A stretch of 64,000 nucleotides of DNA, taken from contig JBLWGC010000173.1 in the NCBI GenBank assembly GCA_048772705.1, positions 62,001 to 126,000 of the forward strand, in the 5' to 3' direction. A program made the translations under genes and the position numbers. Positions 42,601 to 56,565 of the stretch are shown here, in pieces. The notes beneath the pieces were generated by a model. That model made no database searches and was not told the origin of the DNA. It saw nothing but the letters and a program-made list of their open reading frames with translations. The first letter of the stretch is position 1. Each line of letters opens with the position of its first letter. The stretch is from Leidyana gryllorum EB-2025a. Lineage: Eukaryota; Apicomplexa.

Positions 42601-45600
42601 AGACGGCTTTGCACCGGATTCATAGTCAAAGCACCTGCGACCTCCGGGTTAGCAGCCACCAATGCAGCAGCAGCCTCCTCCAACTTGGCCTGCGCCCGTG
42701 GCTTCATAGTGGAGATGCCAACGCTGCGAGGCAAACGATTGCAGAACTCAAAGAGGGGCGCCACATCAAACTCCCAGCATACTCCGTACCCCTCCGTGTC
42801 TCCGATGTCGGGAGACACCAACACTCCACTGACTGTGTATGTGTTCTCGGCGACCTCACGGAACGCTGAGAGCGGATTTGGGCGGGATCCGTGGCGACTG
42901 GAATTTCGTCCGCCGCCCTCTGACCTCGACGCGTGACGCTCGAGTTCAGATATCCAACTTCCGGAAGGTCCAAACGTGGTGGCACCGCCGCCTCTGCCGC
43001 CTCCGACACTCGCATTCAGGGGTCCCAGTGGTGTTCGCAAACAAAGGAGACGCGGTGGGAGGTCAATACGGCCCAATCGGCGTCGAAGGGCTGCAACGTC
43101 TCGAGACTCTCCGACCAAAGCGTGGACACTGGCCAAACTGGCATTCATACAACGAGACTGTAAGCGGGCGCGGTGATGAAATTGGTTGAAGAGACAGACT
43201 TACACTAATAATACTTCCGGTGCATTCGGGATCGAAGGCCGTGAGATAGTGAAGATCGAGAAGTTTCAATTTAGACAATAACGCGGGGACTTCGGGCTCA
43301 AACATGTGTGAGATTCCGAAACCACTGGGAGAACTGGGCGACTCGCTGTGCACAGCACTTTCGCCCTTCTCCAGAATGGCACCCGCAGTTCCGGGCATTA
43401 TGGCTCTGGCGGCACGACGGATGGCTCGGCTGTCGCAAATGGTCACTTCAGCGCTGTAAGCGAGCAGCCAATGGAGAGGGACAGTGCGGGGCCACAGAGG
43501 AGGAATAGTGGCAATTTCTGTGACAACGCCTCCCGTCTCGTGAGCGGGTTGTGTCAAAGGAGGCGTCTCGTACTCGTCTTCTCCACTGGGATTCGCTGGG
43601 AGAATCAATGTTGTAGTTCCTTCGAGCGCGGGGGTTTCGTTCAGTACTTGGCGCATAACTTTCTTCTGGTTTGGGAACCCGCCCAATACACGAGACGCCA
43701 CACCCAATCGTTCCTGTGTTCGATCCTCAGCTTCTGTCAAGTGATAAAGATTCCCGCGTTTGGTATCGGGGGCCACGACATAGTCAACCAGAGCATCAGT
43801 TCCGCTCAGGTGGTGTTGCCGCTTAATCTCTGGATCCTTTCCGCTCAGACCGATCAGTGGTGCCCGATCACTTCCGGAGCTCTTGCGCACTTTCCCGCTC
43901 CCAGTGGCCGCCATCGCAGTACTCAACTTCTGGCCAGAAGGGGGAGGCAGAGCGATCGGTGGTGGGGGTGGGGGCAGACGGAGGAAGATGGATGCGGCTT
44001 CCCGCGTGTGTAACCAGTCGTCCAATGACTGAGTCGGGAGGTCTTGGGTTAATGCCTGAGCAGCGGTCATTTGTTGCGCCAGAGTCATATGCTGAGCCGT
44101 CTGAGGTGAGGCAATGGTTCTCAGCACCAAACGCTCTCCGGGATGCATATCGGTCAGCATTGTAGGCGAACCGATAGCAGCTGAAGCGGTTCCTCCGCCG
44201 TCAGTGGTACCCGTGGGTGTGACTGACCGGGGTAACATGCGCGGTGATGGTACGGGGCTCGGCCCCTCAGTCTTCAGGAGGGAAGGCGATATGTTCACTG
44301 CCACCAAATCCTCGCGTGTCAAGTTGCGCAAAGTGTAAGGAGACGACAATGTGATTTCGTAAGTGAAGCCGCATGTGACTGAGCTACGCATACCAGCGTT
44401 GCTACCCACAAATGAATGGGATCCCGGCATTGGTCCGAGATTGCTGCTGCTCCAGGCGTAGTGTACAGCAACTTGCTCCTGTTTGGGTGTCATTCTCATC
44501 AACATTGGCACATGACGGCGTCCCTCCACCCCCTTTGCGTACGCCTTGAGGATGCGGGCGACTCCTTGACGGCCGACATTCTCCCCCCGTGAACCTCCCG
44601 GGCCACTGACCCCGGGTTCTCGGGGTACCCTTAATTTGGAGTCATGCGACCCTTTGGACCCCTGAGCCGTCCCATGACCTCTTCGACGGGGATTATTGGT
44701 GCGATTGGCATTGGGATGGCCAGCGATTATGGGTTCCACGGCAAGTCGATAGGCCTGGAGGTGGGGTCGAGGATTCGGAAGCTCAACTCTCCCGGCAGCA
44801 CGGGCGAGCAACTCTTGGTGCACGGCTCGCATCACTGACTCGCAGATCCCGAGCATCTCGTGACAGCTTCTAAAGTCAAACACATCGTTCAGAAGTCGGA
44901 TTCTAACAACAAACTCCTCTATCTCCACCTCGTCGTTCGAGGTGAGCCGCACACCCACTCCGTATGTGTCACCATTGTTCACATAGCTCCATCCTAAACC
45001 AGCGGACCCATTTGGGGTATCAATCACAGTGCCTTTGTCATTGAGTAACGACGAGGCCGAACCACCAGAGTAAGCCCCGCCCTCATCACCGCCAAAGCCG
45101 AGACGGCATATCGCGATAGGTTGGCCCAACAGATTGGTCAGCTTCAGTACCGACGTACTTTCCGACCCCTTCAAACCACCACTGCCACCAGCACCCAGCA
45201 GAGCGTCAGCCACCAAGTCCAAGACTCCACCGCCTCCACTCTTCTGCTTTTTGGAAACGAGTTCGCGTGGAAGAGCAGATGGGAATTCACTCGCACCACC
45301 ACCAGCAGACCCCATATATTCGGCTCTGGCAGCATTGTAGAAAGGAGTGCCCAGCATCTTTGTCATGGACGACAGTGTCATCTCCAATGCACTATGGACA
45401 TCGAAAGCTCCGCGAGGGCGAAGATAGAACTGAACCTGTTTGGTAGTCTCGGGCCGTATTTGAACACTCAGACATCGGTTTCTCCCAAAGAATAGTGCTC
45501 TCGCCTGATTCAGAGCCTTGTTGCCTCGAACAAAACTTGGGATTGTGGTATTCTCGATTTGGTATACGATCTTGGCCACCTGTCGCCCTCCCATAGTCTG

Positions 45601-48600
45601 AGTGCGACTCACTGTCACTGCAGCGGCTCCCTGACTGCGAGCTAACTGATAGGCTCCGTATGCAGCCGCCAATACTCTGTCGCGATAACTCCCATACGTG
45701 TTTAGTTTCAACTCATTTATGGCCTCCGGTACTCTCACAGCGACCAATTCTCGCACCAGCTGCAACAATACCTCCATCACGTGAAGACTGATGGTGAGAT
45801 TCACCCAACTGACTTCAGCCGTCACATGGGCCATACTCGTTGGCCCCTGCTGCCCACCAATGAACTGTAACATTGTCGGCTCCAACAAAAGTGTCTCAGA
45901 CTGTAGGGACGACGCCAAAGTGGGCATCTGGCTCACTTGGGTCATCGAGATGCACATTGATCCCGAAAACATTATCCACGGAATAGCCGCGTCACACCGT
46001 CGTTTGATCTCACTGATGGTCCCTCTGAACAACGAGTCCATAAAGGCGTCCTGATGCTGGTGAGTCGTGCGCGCGCCAAACATTTTGCGCCAGGCACCCT
46101 TTGCCCAGTCTTTCATCACATAATACAGCCCGTGGCGTTCCTGCTTCCTTCCTCGGTACGGGTTGCGGTCCAATGGTGAGAAGTCATAACTGACAAAACT
46201 CAACGCAATCAAGTCTGTTCCCGCCAGAATCTCCTCAAGCGGATTCAGAGCTAACCACCACGGAGCCGGGTGATTAACGCTCGAGTATGGAGTCGTCTTG
46301 AACATCAGATTCAGATTCTCAATCACTATGCTGAATAATCTCGTCCTCCCAGCCATCCCGCCGCCCAGCATACTTTCGTCGTTGAAAGCGTTACGGGCAC
46401 CGCCGACCGCTGACGAAGCCTCAGCCTCAGAGTCCCATATCTGAATGTTCACCACTTCCACTCCGACCTTCACCTCTATCCGTTGGAAAGATGTCAACAG
46501 ATTGTAATTGAACAGCGCTGGTGACAGAGTCGGAGGCACTCCCATTGTCAACAACCATTGATTGAAAGACTGAGGCTCCAAATCGGCGAAACCCGAACTG
46601 CTGGACGAGCTTTCCTCGTCTTCTTCATCACTCATCTCAGACGACCCCCCAAGACTCGTGCTGTCGTCACCCTCTCCTCCACTGGGGGCGGGAGGTTTGA
46701 CGGTCTTCTTGCCGGTAGCCGGATTCTCCTTATTATTAGCGGCCGCGGCTGCCGCCTGCTGGCCGCTCAGCGGTTCTTCCTCAGCAGCCAACTCTGCAGC
46801 CGCCGCATCCTCCACAGTTATGTTGTACTTTTTGGGCAGAGCGGCACGCTGACGCACATCCCCGAACAACACCAATCGCTCTTGACGTTCCATTTCATAA
46901 GCACCAAAGCCCCCCCCGACGGCAGACAACTTTAACAAATTCGTCAGATTGACCGGATTGACATCCATCGTGACCGGTGAGACATCAATCGATACAGAAC
47001 ACCCCTCGGGCTCCGGTGGGTCCGTCACGCCAAAGAGCCGACGCACTTCAGTAGCCTCTTGCGGACTGAACCCGTAGTATCGTTCCCAACACGCCCTCTC
47101 GGACGGTAGGGACACTCCAACACGGATATCCACATCAGTGGGCAGCAGTAAGGGGTGCATGACTCTACCGACACTAAAGTCATTGCGTGGCAGAGCATTC
47201 AGGACACTCGAAGTATCTTCCGTAAAGTTGGCCACATTAGTGCCCACCTCCCAGTGTACTCTCGGGTACCGCAATAATGTCTTGGCATAGGGCCGGACGA
47301 AATCCATGCACAGCTGTTGAGAAATGCAACGTCTCCGTCGTCAACAACACCACTCATCACTTACCGAGCCAAGATTGATCGCCACGTCCGCTTCTCCTGG
47401 GCACAGAGACCGTATCATAGGATTGGGAGCCGTAGGCGCTCTGACACATCGCTCGACCCATCTGTAAGCCTCCACGGTCCCTCGATACCGGAACAGTTTT
47501 TGGGAAGAGGACGTCTTTATGTCGTCCAAGCTGGCTCCAATATCAGATACTGAACTTATGGCATTAGTCACTTTGGGCGGGGATAAGGACTGTTGTATAC
47601 TCGAACCCGCTCCGAAATGACTCCCAACAACGGTCGGGGCCATTTCCACAAGTGCGCCGGGTGTCGCGAACTCACTGTTTTGCGATGGTGAGAGTGGTAA
47701 CACCAACATATCTTGTGAGAAGGGTTTCCGGCGTTGCAACGCATAGCCATACACTCGGACTTCGAGTCCCACTCGGAACCGCAAGGCCAAACACATTGGC
47801 AAGTTCATGCGACCCACAGTGATTCTCGATCTTCCACCACCAGGAATGTCTCTGATGGATCCAATGACGTTACGGAACTTATGAACTGCATCGTGGACCG
47901 ACTTGTGCACTTCTTTCGGGAGGGCCGCGATCGCTATTGATCTGTACAGAAACAGCAGCAGCAATATGACAACCGGTCAACACACAATAAGTCAACTTAC
48001 TTGGCCATCACCTCATCGTTGCCTCCCATAGAGCTGTCGGATTGTATCATGAAGCGACTCGTCTTGTATTGGAGTGCTCCGGATTCGACGCGGCTGACGC
48101 TTTTGTGGGCATCTCTCAGCCCGCCGCTCAGAGGTGCTCCTTTCTTGGTGACCATCAAATTATTGTCTGTGAACTTTGCTTTCTTGCTGGGCATCACTTC
48201 CGGCATTCGAATCGGTTCAACTGGAACTAAGACCTCAAAACCCGCAAGATCAACCGAGATCTCCCACTTGGGGATCAGACGTCGTTGCATCGGGTTCAGT
48301 GGATCGATCGGAGACACCAATTTGTTGATGGGATCGTTTGGATCGCCAGCCAAGAAGTCTTTGGACGTCATGTGCCTCGCAATCACTGGTTCGAAACTCG
48401 CGGGCAGTTGAGCGACGGTGGCTGGCAGAGTCGGAGTCAATGGCATCAGGATCATCATCTGAGCCACAAACGCCATCAGCTCGTCAACTACCTCCATTGC
48501 CAGAGTCAACCGCACTGGGGTCATTTCGACGTTGCATTTCATCGTCTCCATGGTGGTCAGGTTGCCACTCAGCGATACACCAATGTGCGGCAACGATCTT

Positions 48601-51600
48601 TTGTGTGTGGAAAGGATCTCGAAGCCCTGGACACAGCCCTTGTGTGTCATCAAACCACATAACTTGACTTCGTCCACCTCAGTGATAGTCCCTGGGGCCC
48701 CTATCACGCTATCAGTCCCAGGCGGCAGCACATAAAATGGGGTCGGGTCAGAATGATGAGTCTCGGCGATGTCAAAACTGAATCCGCCGGCGCTCTTCGG
48801 TGACCTTGAAGCCGATCGGTTCACACCTCTTTTGGCCGCGGCCGAAGTCCCAGACTGCAAAAAGGTCAATAGACGTTCTTCCTCAGCGCGAAGTCGATTC
48901 CTGCGCGTAGCCATAGCTCTGTTGCGATCATACCCAACGCCTTCAATCAGTGGACTGCAGTCATAGATCTGGCTAAAGTTGATTGGGCTGATGCTCATGT
49001 CCTCGTTGATCTTCAGACTTTGAATGGCCGCTTGAATGTCCATCGCGCCCTGACTACCCATCGTGACTGCGGCCTCAATACCCGCCAGGTGGATTCCAAG
49101 CAGTGGATAAGCCACCTGCATATTGTTGTAGCCAAATGCCTCGGCCGGATAATTGAAAGCGGGACCCAATAGTGTGTGCTCGGATTTGGGAGGTTTGATG
49201 CCCTGATCCAAAGTGGTGACAGACTCGTCCAAGTGGTCGCTGCATCTATCCATTCCACAGATACGAATCGATAGGATCCCGACATTGGCGTGGATCACCA
49301 TGCAGTTCCACTTTGACAACTCCCACATGACTGGAGCCCCGCTGTCACCCTTCGATCTCCAATTCGCGCTCAGCCCATCACTACCTCCACCAACGCCAAA
49401 GTCAACATGACGTGAGAGACGGGCCCATTGATCAATCGCATCTTCGATATCATTGCTGTCGACATCAATGTCATCGTCCCCAGCAACAAGATTCCTCATC
49501 AATGATCGTCGTAGCGGATCTTCCGCGTTAATTCTTGAACCCAAACGTTGGTGCGGTTCCCGGCGACGCTCATGCTGTCTGCTGACGGGACTCAAATCCG
49601 TGACGCCGCCCAAAATGGTCAAACGCGGCAATCGGTCCTCTCCATACAACTGATTGCCCAACCATTCACCTCCCAACTCATCTACTAACGCTCCGTCCTC
49701 AGCCTCCAACAGAGCGCTGAGCTCGCGAGACATCCGACCTTCACTGGTACTTGCATCTGAGGCAGGAGTCGGACGTCGGGCGCCTCCGCGGTGCTCCACA
49801 CTGCTGTCGGACGAAGACGACAAGAGGGAAGACTTCTCTTCACTCAGGCGACTGGTCATCTTTGAAGAGATCACAGACCCCTCAGGCTCGACAAATCCCT
49901 TCTCGTCATACTCGTGACCCTTCGCTTCCATGTAGGAGGCGAATCCTCCTTTCGGAGGCGGAGCCGCCGGAGGTGGCGGGGGCGGTCCCGCACCTCGAGA
50001 CGATATAGCGCCACTGGTTTGTGGGCTTCCTCCGCTTGGACCGCTTCCAGCGCCAGACTTGCCCCGCTTCATCGGGGCGGGTGGCTTGACATTGGCCACC
50101 AGCCAGTCCATCTGGGCAAAAGTATCGAACATATTGGTTGTCGCGGCGGTAAGCTGATGGGCGAAGGGGGCCATACAAATCATACACGAGTTCCCCACTG
50201 CCGACAGTAGAACAATGTCATAAGTGTTTATCTCGAGAGCCAGACGCTTCACCGTCACATCGACATGCATACTCGGCAAGAGTCTGCGGACTGGAAGATG
50301 GAACATCTCCAGAGTGATAGGTGAGAGACGTATTGGATACAGAAGGTAACTCCGATCCGTATGGGAGGCAAGACTTGGGTCAATAGCAGACACCAAATCA
50401 TCTTTGATTTGAATCATCTCTGCGAATGGAGCGATGATGCGATGTGTCGGATAAACTTGTGTGGCGTTGTTGGTACCCGTCATGTCAAGACGAGACACAC
50501 TCCGTCCCTGGGGATTCTGTATTCCTGGACTGGGAGCAAACTTGGCCGGGCCGCCTCTGGAAGGTCCACCGCCTATGGGGGCATCCAGACTAGCAGAGGC
50601 TGCCGCTGACGCTTGTTGGGCAAAACGATTGATCAAAGACTGATAGTATTTGGCCAACTTGTCGTATCCAACAGCCATTTGGTCGCCCAAGAAATACAGC
50701 TGCTTTTGTCCCACAGAGTCGACCATCAGGCCACTGAAACAACTTGACATTCTTTTAATTGCAACACCAGCGGGCAATGAGATCTCGAAGACATCTTTTT
50801 GGTTGTCCGCCTTGGTTCGCATCGCGTGATATATGCTCTTCCGTGGGCTGAGTTTCTTGGTGCGATACTCGAGTGGTGAGATCTCCGCCATTAACCCCTC
50901 GATAAACTGCTCGAATATATTTGTGTCCACCCAATATCACTTACCAAATGATCCACTCCGTCCATTATCGGGAAAGGTATAATCGCTTGAATGGGCTTAT
51001 AGGTGACAATGTCCATCGACATACTGGTGTGCGGTAGGTCACCCCAAGCACATTGAGATCCAAAGTCCCGTCCCTTCTGAACATCCACTTGTTTGCAAAT
51101 GTTGTTGAGGGTGTACAAATCGTGGACGCCTAATGTGTGGATAATGGGTACCATTCCACCCAACACCGACATCACAGTCGGAATCTGAGCGACAATTGAT
51201 ATCTGAGCCATCACTTCTGCCTTGATTTCCATATCTGCTTTGTCTGGAAGACGATACGGACGCATCAGAATGTTGGCTGAGATAGATGGGCACGTGTTTC
51301 TCAACTGATCAACCAGTGACATCGATTTATTGCCTCCTCTGTGAATCATATTCATGATCTTCTGTCTTCGATCCTCGTCAAAGTTGGTCAGCACACCCAG
51401 CACCAGATCACGCTTGCGGGCGCCGCGTGGCCGCGTATCCTCGCGGGCCTTCTTGATCATGGCCGGATCGAGGTTAAATGCCCGTGGGACGAGGAGTATC
51501 ACATGACACTGTAGAATGTCGCCTTCCGGCATGCCACTCTTTCGACTACGACGGGGCCCAGGGGATGCACCTCCATACATACCTCCAGGCCCGGGTGGCC

Positions 51601-54600
51601 CTCCGAAAGCTCCTCCGCGACGTCTCACATCATGTTCAATGAATCTAGCAATCAGATCGTTCTCTGTCAGACGCCCTTCGGCGAGCTTCTGGAGTAGCTT
51701 GGCCTTATTGGCTTTGAACAGACTGTTCTTTTTCAACAGTTCTTCATCGGTGTCTGGACTCTCCGCTGGAATTGGTCCCAGTGCCCCCGCAAAGCCTGTA
51801 ACGCTGGCTACCGTAACGGCATATACATCAATGTTCATCGCCATCTCCCCTGACACCGTCGTGCTGTCCATCGTCATCTCGAAAGACATTCCTTCCAGCA
51901 TGACGGCCAGATCCAGACCTGATCGATCGTAGTTTAGCTTCGCCTTGGGGCTGTGGGGGTCGACTGAAAAACAGTAATCAAAGCCAGTGACACCAGGGAC
52001 TACCTACCTCCCATGTCTGCAGACATCGTGGGCGACTCTCCCATGAGGATGAATAGCTGCAGATCAGTCAAGAAGACCTTGACGACTACATCAGTTGTGA
52101 AGACGAAACGCTTCAGTTTCGATTTGCACTTCTTCAAGATGTTGCTGCAAAGGTTCACATGAGAACACGCGTGTGTGTTTGATAAACTCACTTGTCCAAT
52201 TCGGCTGTAACCAATTCGTATATGTCGTCCAGCTGTGTGATAGTATCAACATCGAGGTAACCGTCCGGATGGCGAACACCAACTCCAGTTTCATGTGGAG
52301 CCAGATCATCATCTCGTTGCAGACTAGGTAATCTGCGCATACAGGGCGGATTCCAGGACGGTCCGACCTCAGCGAGTGTTGACGCACCTCCGAGGCCAAC
52401 AGCTGTTCGCCAGCGATTCAGAGTCTCCTTTCGAAGCGCTTGAACGGCACTGCTCGTGTACTTCATCTCAAAATCGTGACACCAACGCACGACAGTCTTC
52501 TGTGCATCGGTGAGATTCTGGCTCCACGGATCTTCTTCTCTTTCAGGGACCACGCCGCCCTGCATCAGGACGAGTTTGACGAGCCAAGCGTCAAGATAAA
52601 CTTGTGCTTCATCAAACGGAGGTCGGGGTTTCTCCATAGTGGCTTGTATGGCACCCGACCATGTAGGGAAGAGGTTACCATAGACCTCGACCCATGCCAA
52701 GAGTGAGTCGACTTGACTCGGGTTGACACTGAGACGAAGTTTGTCGATATCGACGTCAACTCGGCACATGGGGAGTATTTGATATGCTTTCTCGGCCTTC
52801 TCCGGTTGATCGACGACTAGTTCGATATCATCATCTTCTTGCCCTCCTCCGTATCTACTTCGCCACATACTACGGAACCCGCTTTTACCTCCTCCCACGT
52901 CACTCATGGGTGAAGGGCTTTCGTCTTCTCCGTCGTGTTCAGGAGTCAGATCGTCTCTTTGTGGACTAGACTTTCGATTGAAGGGGCTCGCATTCCTCAG
53001 AAAACTTCTCATTTGACGGAAAGGACTGCGACTTTGTTGACGAACAGAGTCTGATCCGTCGGCAGTCTCTGTTTTATTCCGGCCACGCTGAGGCAGGAAC
53101 TTAGCGGTCGCCTCATAGTAGTTGCCAGCGCGTTGATCCGGGCTGGCCGCGAGAGATGGGGTGTCAGCTACGGCGCCCGGAACGTCGGCGAGTTGGGCCG
53201 GTGCGAGAGTACGGGCGATCTGTTTGAGGACAAAGTCTCTCGTTTTGGTGGTGGTCGAGCCGAATCGCTGTTTGCTAACAACGGGTATCAGACTGAGGCT
53301 GAGCGTGACTGTAATCTCTCGAGGATTCAGTATGAAGTCATGGTATGCGTGTCCGATAGTCTGAACCAGTTGTCGCATTTCGGGCAACATACTTTCTCTT
53401 ATGCGTAGAGCTGGCAGTGGTACGGGCATATCTCCATACTGATTCTTGTAACGGGCCAAGAATCGGGATCTGGGGCTCATCCTCATGAAGGGAGGACGAG
53501 CATCTTTGTAATCTGGAAGGGACTCTGGGGGTACGGTACCCTTCTGTTTGGTGGACTCTTCGTATCTCCGGAGCAATTCGATCTGTTGAACTCTCAAAAG
53601 ATCGTCGATGGCCCGCGCTTCGACACGTCCGTCTCGCTCCTCCAACATACCCCAACGACTTTCCCCTTCGCGGACTTGTTTTTCCATTATCTCCAGTAAC
53701 GAAGCCGCGTCCTTCCAGTGATTATCGGACGGATCATAGAGCCGAACGACACAATATTTGGCAAAGAGATCTCGGAATGGAAATCTCCCGTCCATCGAGA
53801 AAGTGTGGGTGACGCGTGTGGTGGTGACGTCAGACCTCGCCTTCATACTGTTGGGTCCTCCAGGAGCCTCGGTGTCTTTCCCTCGCCGTCTGAAGCTGAA
53901 ACGCGACGGCGACGGATCTGTGGTATTCTGGGGGTCTCTGCGGGGACTGGTGAGTCCCCGATTGCCAACGGAGGTGGTGAGATCACCATCTTTACCCGAG
54001 GATGCTGTTGGAGAATTGGCTCCTCCCTCAGCACCAAAGCCGTCGCCGTTGCCATTTTTACCTCCCCCGAGACCGAACCAACGCATAACGTTCTGAACGA
54101 AGCCAGCCGGGACCTCATCTTCAACGATCTCCGCTGTACCATCATTCTTCCCGCCGTCGCGCAGTGCTGACTGGTATTTGTCCGGAGGTCCAAGACGACT
54201 CTGCATTCGATTCATCTGTCCGGGAGGTCCCTTTCCAGGGGGTCCGAGAGGTGTTGGCTGATCTTCCTCAAAGGAGAGACCATTTTCGCGATGTGAAGGG
54301 ATAGAAAGTATGTGAGGGGTTTTTGCTTGTATCAAGTCAGCTCCTTCGCTATTCTTGGGAATCGCACTCTCATTGGGGAATCTGACCTTGTCGCAGTAAA
54401 CTCCAACACCAAGAATGTTAATTTTCTTTCTAATGATGTTTGCATCAGATCCGGCGATCGAAGATATATGTTTGTACGCCAAGCCATCTTTCGCATTCTC
54501 TTCTTCTCCTGTGAGGTTCCCAACTTTGACAGATGCTATTTGTGCTCCAAGTGCGTATGCGTGAGAATTAGAACTGTACCAATCCTCGAACCGAACGTTG

Positions 54601-55150
54601 ACGTTCTTGACAGTCACTTTGGCACTCTTTCCCAGGCGTAATGCCATCCGCCAGATACACCCATCCTCGAATGCATTCAAGAAAGATGCGCCTTCGTCTG
54701 CCGCCAATAAGGTCTTCTTTCCCGATAGAAAGCCTTCCTTAAATGCAGACACACTCCAATCTTGATGCGGCTGTGTTGAAACAACTAAAACTACGTCCTC
54801 AACAACCACCTTGATGGGATTAGCAAAGAATGACCATAACGGAAGTGACACATGAATTCTCCCAATATAACTGATAACACACACATATCGATTCTCAAAC
54901 CGCTTCAACAACGGCACTCACTTGAACTGAAGCTGCAGCGGTAAGGGAACAAAGTCGAGGACTCCTTGCTTGATTTGAATGTCCTGTAATGTGAGATTGC
55001 CCGCGAGTAGACCCGACAGGTCAATCTGCTCTCCCCTGACAACACCTCTTCGTGCCACGCCCCTACATATCCCCCTTACCTAATGGGTTCGACAAAATGC
55101 TCAATGAATTTGTGGACGCTACTTAGAATCCAGTCCAGTAGCCTGGTCAT
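36612..55150 (-). CDS. VPS13: Giant VPS13-family bridge-like lipid transfer protein
   Basis: One gene of about 5,900 residues in at least twelve exons, with introns near 55025-55080, 54867-54917, 52145-52190, 51960-52005, 50880-50945, 47945-48000, 47310-47365, 43150-43203, 41632-41759, 41175-41222, 40797-40850 and 37865-37940. The N-terminal chorein region reads SGLLAGNLTLQDIQIKQGVL, then YIGRIHVSLPLWSFF, NPIKVVVEDVVLVV and VTVKNVNVRFEDW. The middle is thousands of residues of hydrophobic-groove repeats broken by Gly/Ser-rich loops. VPS13 adaptor-binding repeats appear (TIFSDCWAINRVPYPLLLRG; LRNLTREDLVAVNISPSLL). The C-terminal DUF1162-type tract contains LFAIDLLGNPGLVFRHIING, followed by a Cys-rich stretch and MNFFIKPIRGC. 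A PH-like end (MAFVVKKGIKWHVPWRRIVAVEFV) closes the protein. It moves bulk lipid between membranes at contact sites. The first intron junction is frame-ambiguous, so the exact start is tentative. Confidence 0.85.
41671..41747. repeat. Minisatellite, four 19-base units, in a VPS13 intron
   Basis: Four identical copies of CAAGTGTGTGGGAGTGGGC at 41671-41689, 41690-41708, 41709-41727 and 41729-41747; only the last two are separated by one extra base. They sit within the 128-base intron 41632-41759, near its 5' splice site. The opposite strand stays open through the array by chance (SHTL/PTPTH-like repeats). Confidence 0.95.
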
Positions 55151-55368
55151 TCCAAAAAAGCTACTTCTGCTGCTCGCAGCCAACTTGCATGCTGCTATGT
55201 TTTGTGTTCAATCGCGCCCACACTCATTCAAACACTATCAACTCCAGCTCCACCTTACTATCATCCTCACCCAACTACGCATCTAACAATCCCACCTCCG
55301 AACACCCGCCTACACTCATTCTACACTCTGAATCACTACACTCGCATGCAACCCGCTCAACGTGCAGG
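55151..55368. other. Divergent 5' region, VPS13 / secreted protein
   Basis: A 218-base interval between divergent start codons. It starts with an A6 run (55154-55159) just upstream of the VPS13 ATG, followed by CA-rich, pyrimidine-rich sequence leading to the plus-strand gene. Alternative upstream starts for the plus gene exist here but would precede the signal peptide. Confidence 0.45.
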
Positions 55369-56543
55369 ATGCGGACTCTTACCCTCTTGTCGTCTACGCT
55401 CGGCTCTTTACTCGTTGCTGCATACCCTTTCGCTCCCATAGACTCTTCTTTCGCCACAGAACTCCTAAAAGAAGTCCAAAAAGCCACCGGAACTGAAAGC
55501 ATAGCACACATCCTCAACACAGTCCCCAACTCTTGTTTAACATACGACCAGGTTGCCGACTGCCCCCAATGGACCCCTGAGACTTGCAAACCCGACTCCA
55601 CCGGAAACACACAATGCGTCAGAGTACGAATTATCCCCCAACAAACACAGGTAAGCATTCTGTCAGCGTGCCACACTAGATGACTCCGCCTTCTAATCAA
55701 CTGCTATTTGCTATATCATCCTTTCTACCACCAGGAGAAAGACCGAATCGTCTTAAGGCCTCTCTGCGGCAATGAAGTGTCAAACTTCGCCGTCACAGCT
55801 CAGCTTGTAGGATGTCCAGCAGCCGCCGATAAGCCTCTCTCAAACTTGTACGAACAACTGTACACGCGGTACCAGACCAATTTTGAAAAGGGAGGCAAAG
55901 TAGTGGCCACCGAGAAGAACACTATGGTGGGCGGAATAGGACCCCACGAAGCTGTCACGGGCGAGCTTTACCTCAAGTCCAAGGATGTCACGTCAGTTGT
56001 CCTCATTTTTCCAGATCCGTCGAGCGGTAACACGTGTTTAGCCAGAAGTCTCTCGCCTGCTTCTGCGGAAGACGCACAGCAGGTAAATCTCCCAAAATGA
56101 TGATCTCCAGACTGAATAAATGCCGATTCAGGCGGCAGGCCTTGGGTCCAACACGAGCAGTGGTCAGGCTGATGCCGTTCAGAGCCTCAAACTCTTCTAC
56201 GTAAGTTCAATCGGTTATGGGTGCCGGGTCTTCATTCGTCAATCGATATCAGGACCACAAGAAGGGCAAAACCTGCACAATGAGCGCTTTCTTCAAACAG
56301 TTGGATTTGTTCAAGGTGAGCAGCAGATAATGCCGTACGTCACTGACATGTTGCGTTCAGAAATATGCACCAAAGCCGATTGCGGAGCGTTCGACACAAA
56401 TCGTAAGTCAGACACCGCTCCGCTAGCCAACCTCCATCCCTTTTGCCCAGGACTCCTACTGGCAAGCGATCGTCCAGAAGGCCACCGGCTCAAAGCCTGC
56501 GGCTGTCACAATGACGTGTGAGGAGGCCCTGGCATCGAAATAG
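55369..56543 (+). CDS. Secreted protein, unrecognised, six exons
   Basis: About 300 residues. The chosen ATG at 55369 begins a signal peptide (MRTLTLLSSTLGSLLVAAYP). The mature part has several cysteines (PNSCLTYDQVADCPQWTPE; CKPDSTGNTQC; LRPLCGNEV; VGCPAAADK), consistent with disulphides. Introns begin at 55650, near 56083, at about 56201 and 56312, and near 56402; they are 35-86 bases and keep frame. The last exons encode DHKKGKTCTMSAFFKQLDLF, KYAPKPIAERST and DSYWQAIVQKATGSKPAAV. The motif TELLKEVQKATGTES near the N-terminus resembles WQAIVQKATGSKP near the C-terminus, hinting at an internal duplication. No known domain was recognised; an extracellular effector or wall protein is possible. 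The stop is 22 bases from the convergent FoP gene. Confidence 0.68.
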
Positions 56544-56565
56544 AGGACTCATAACACGGAACATC

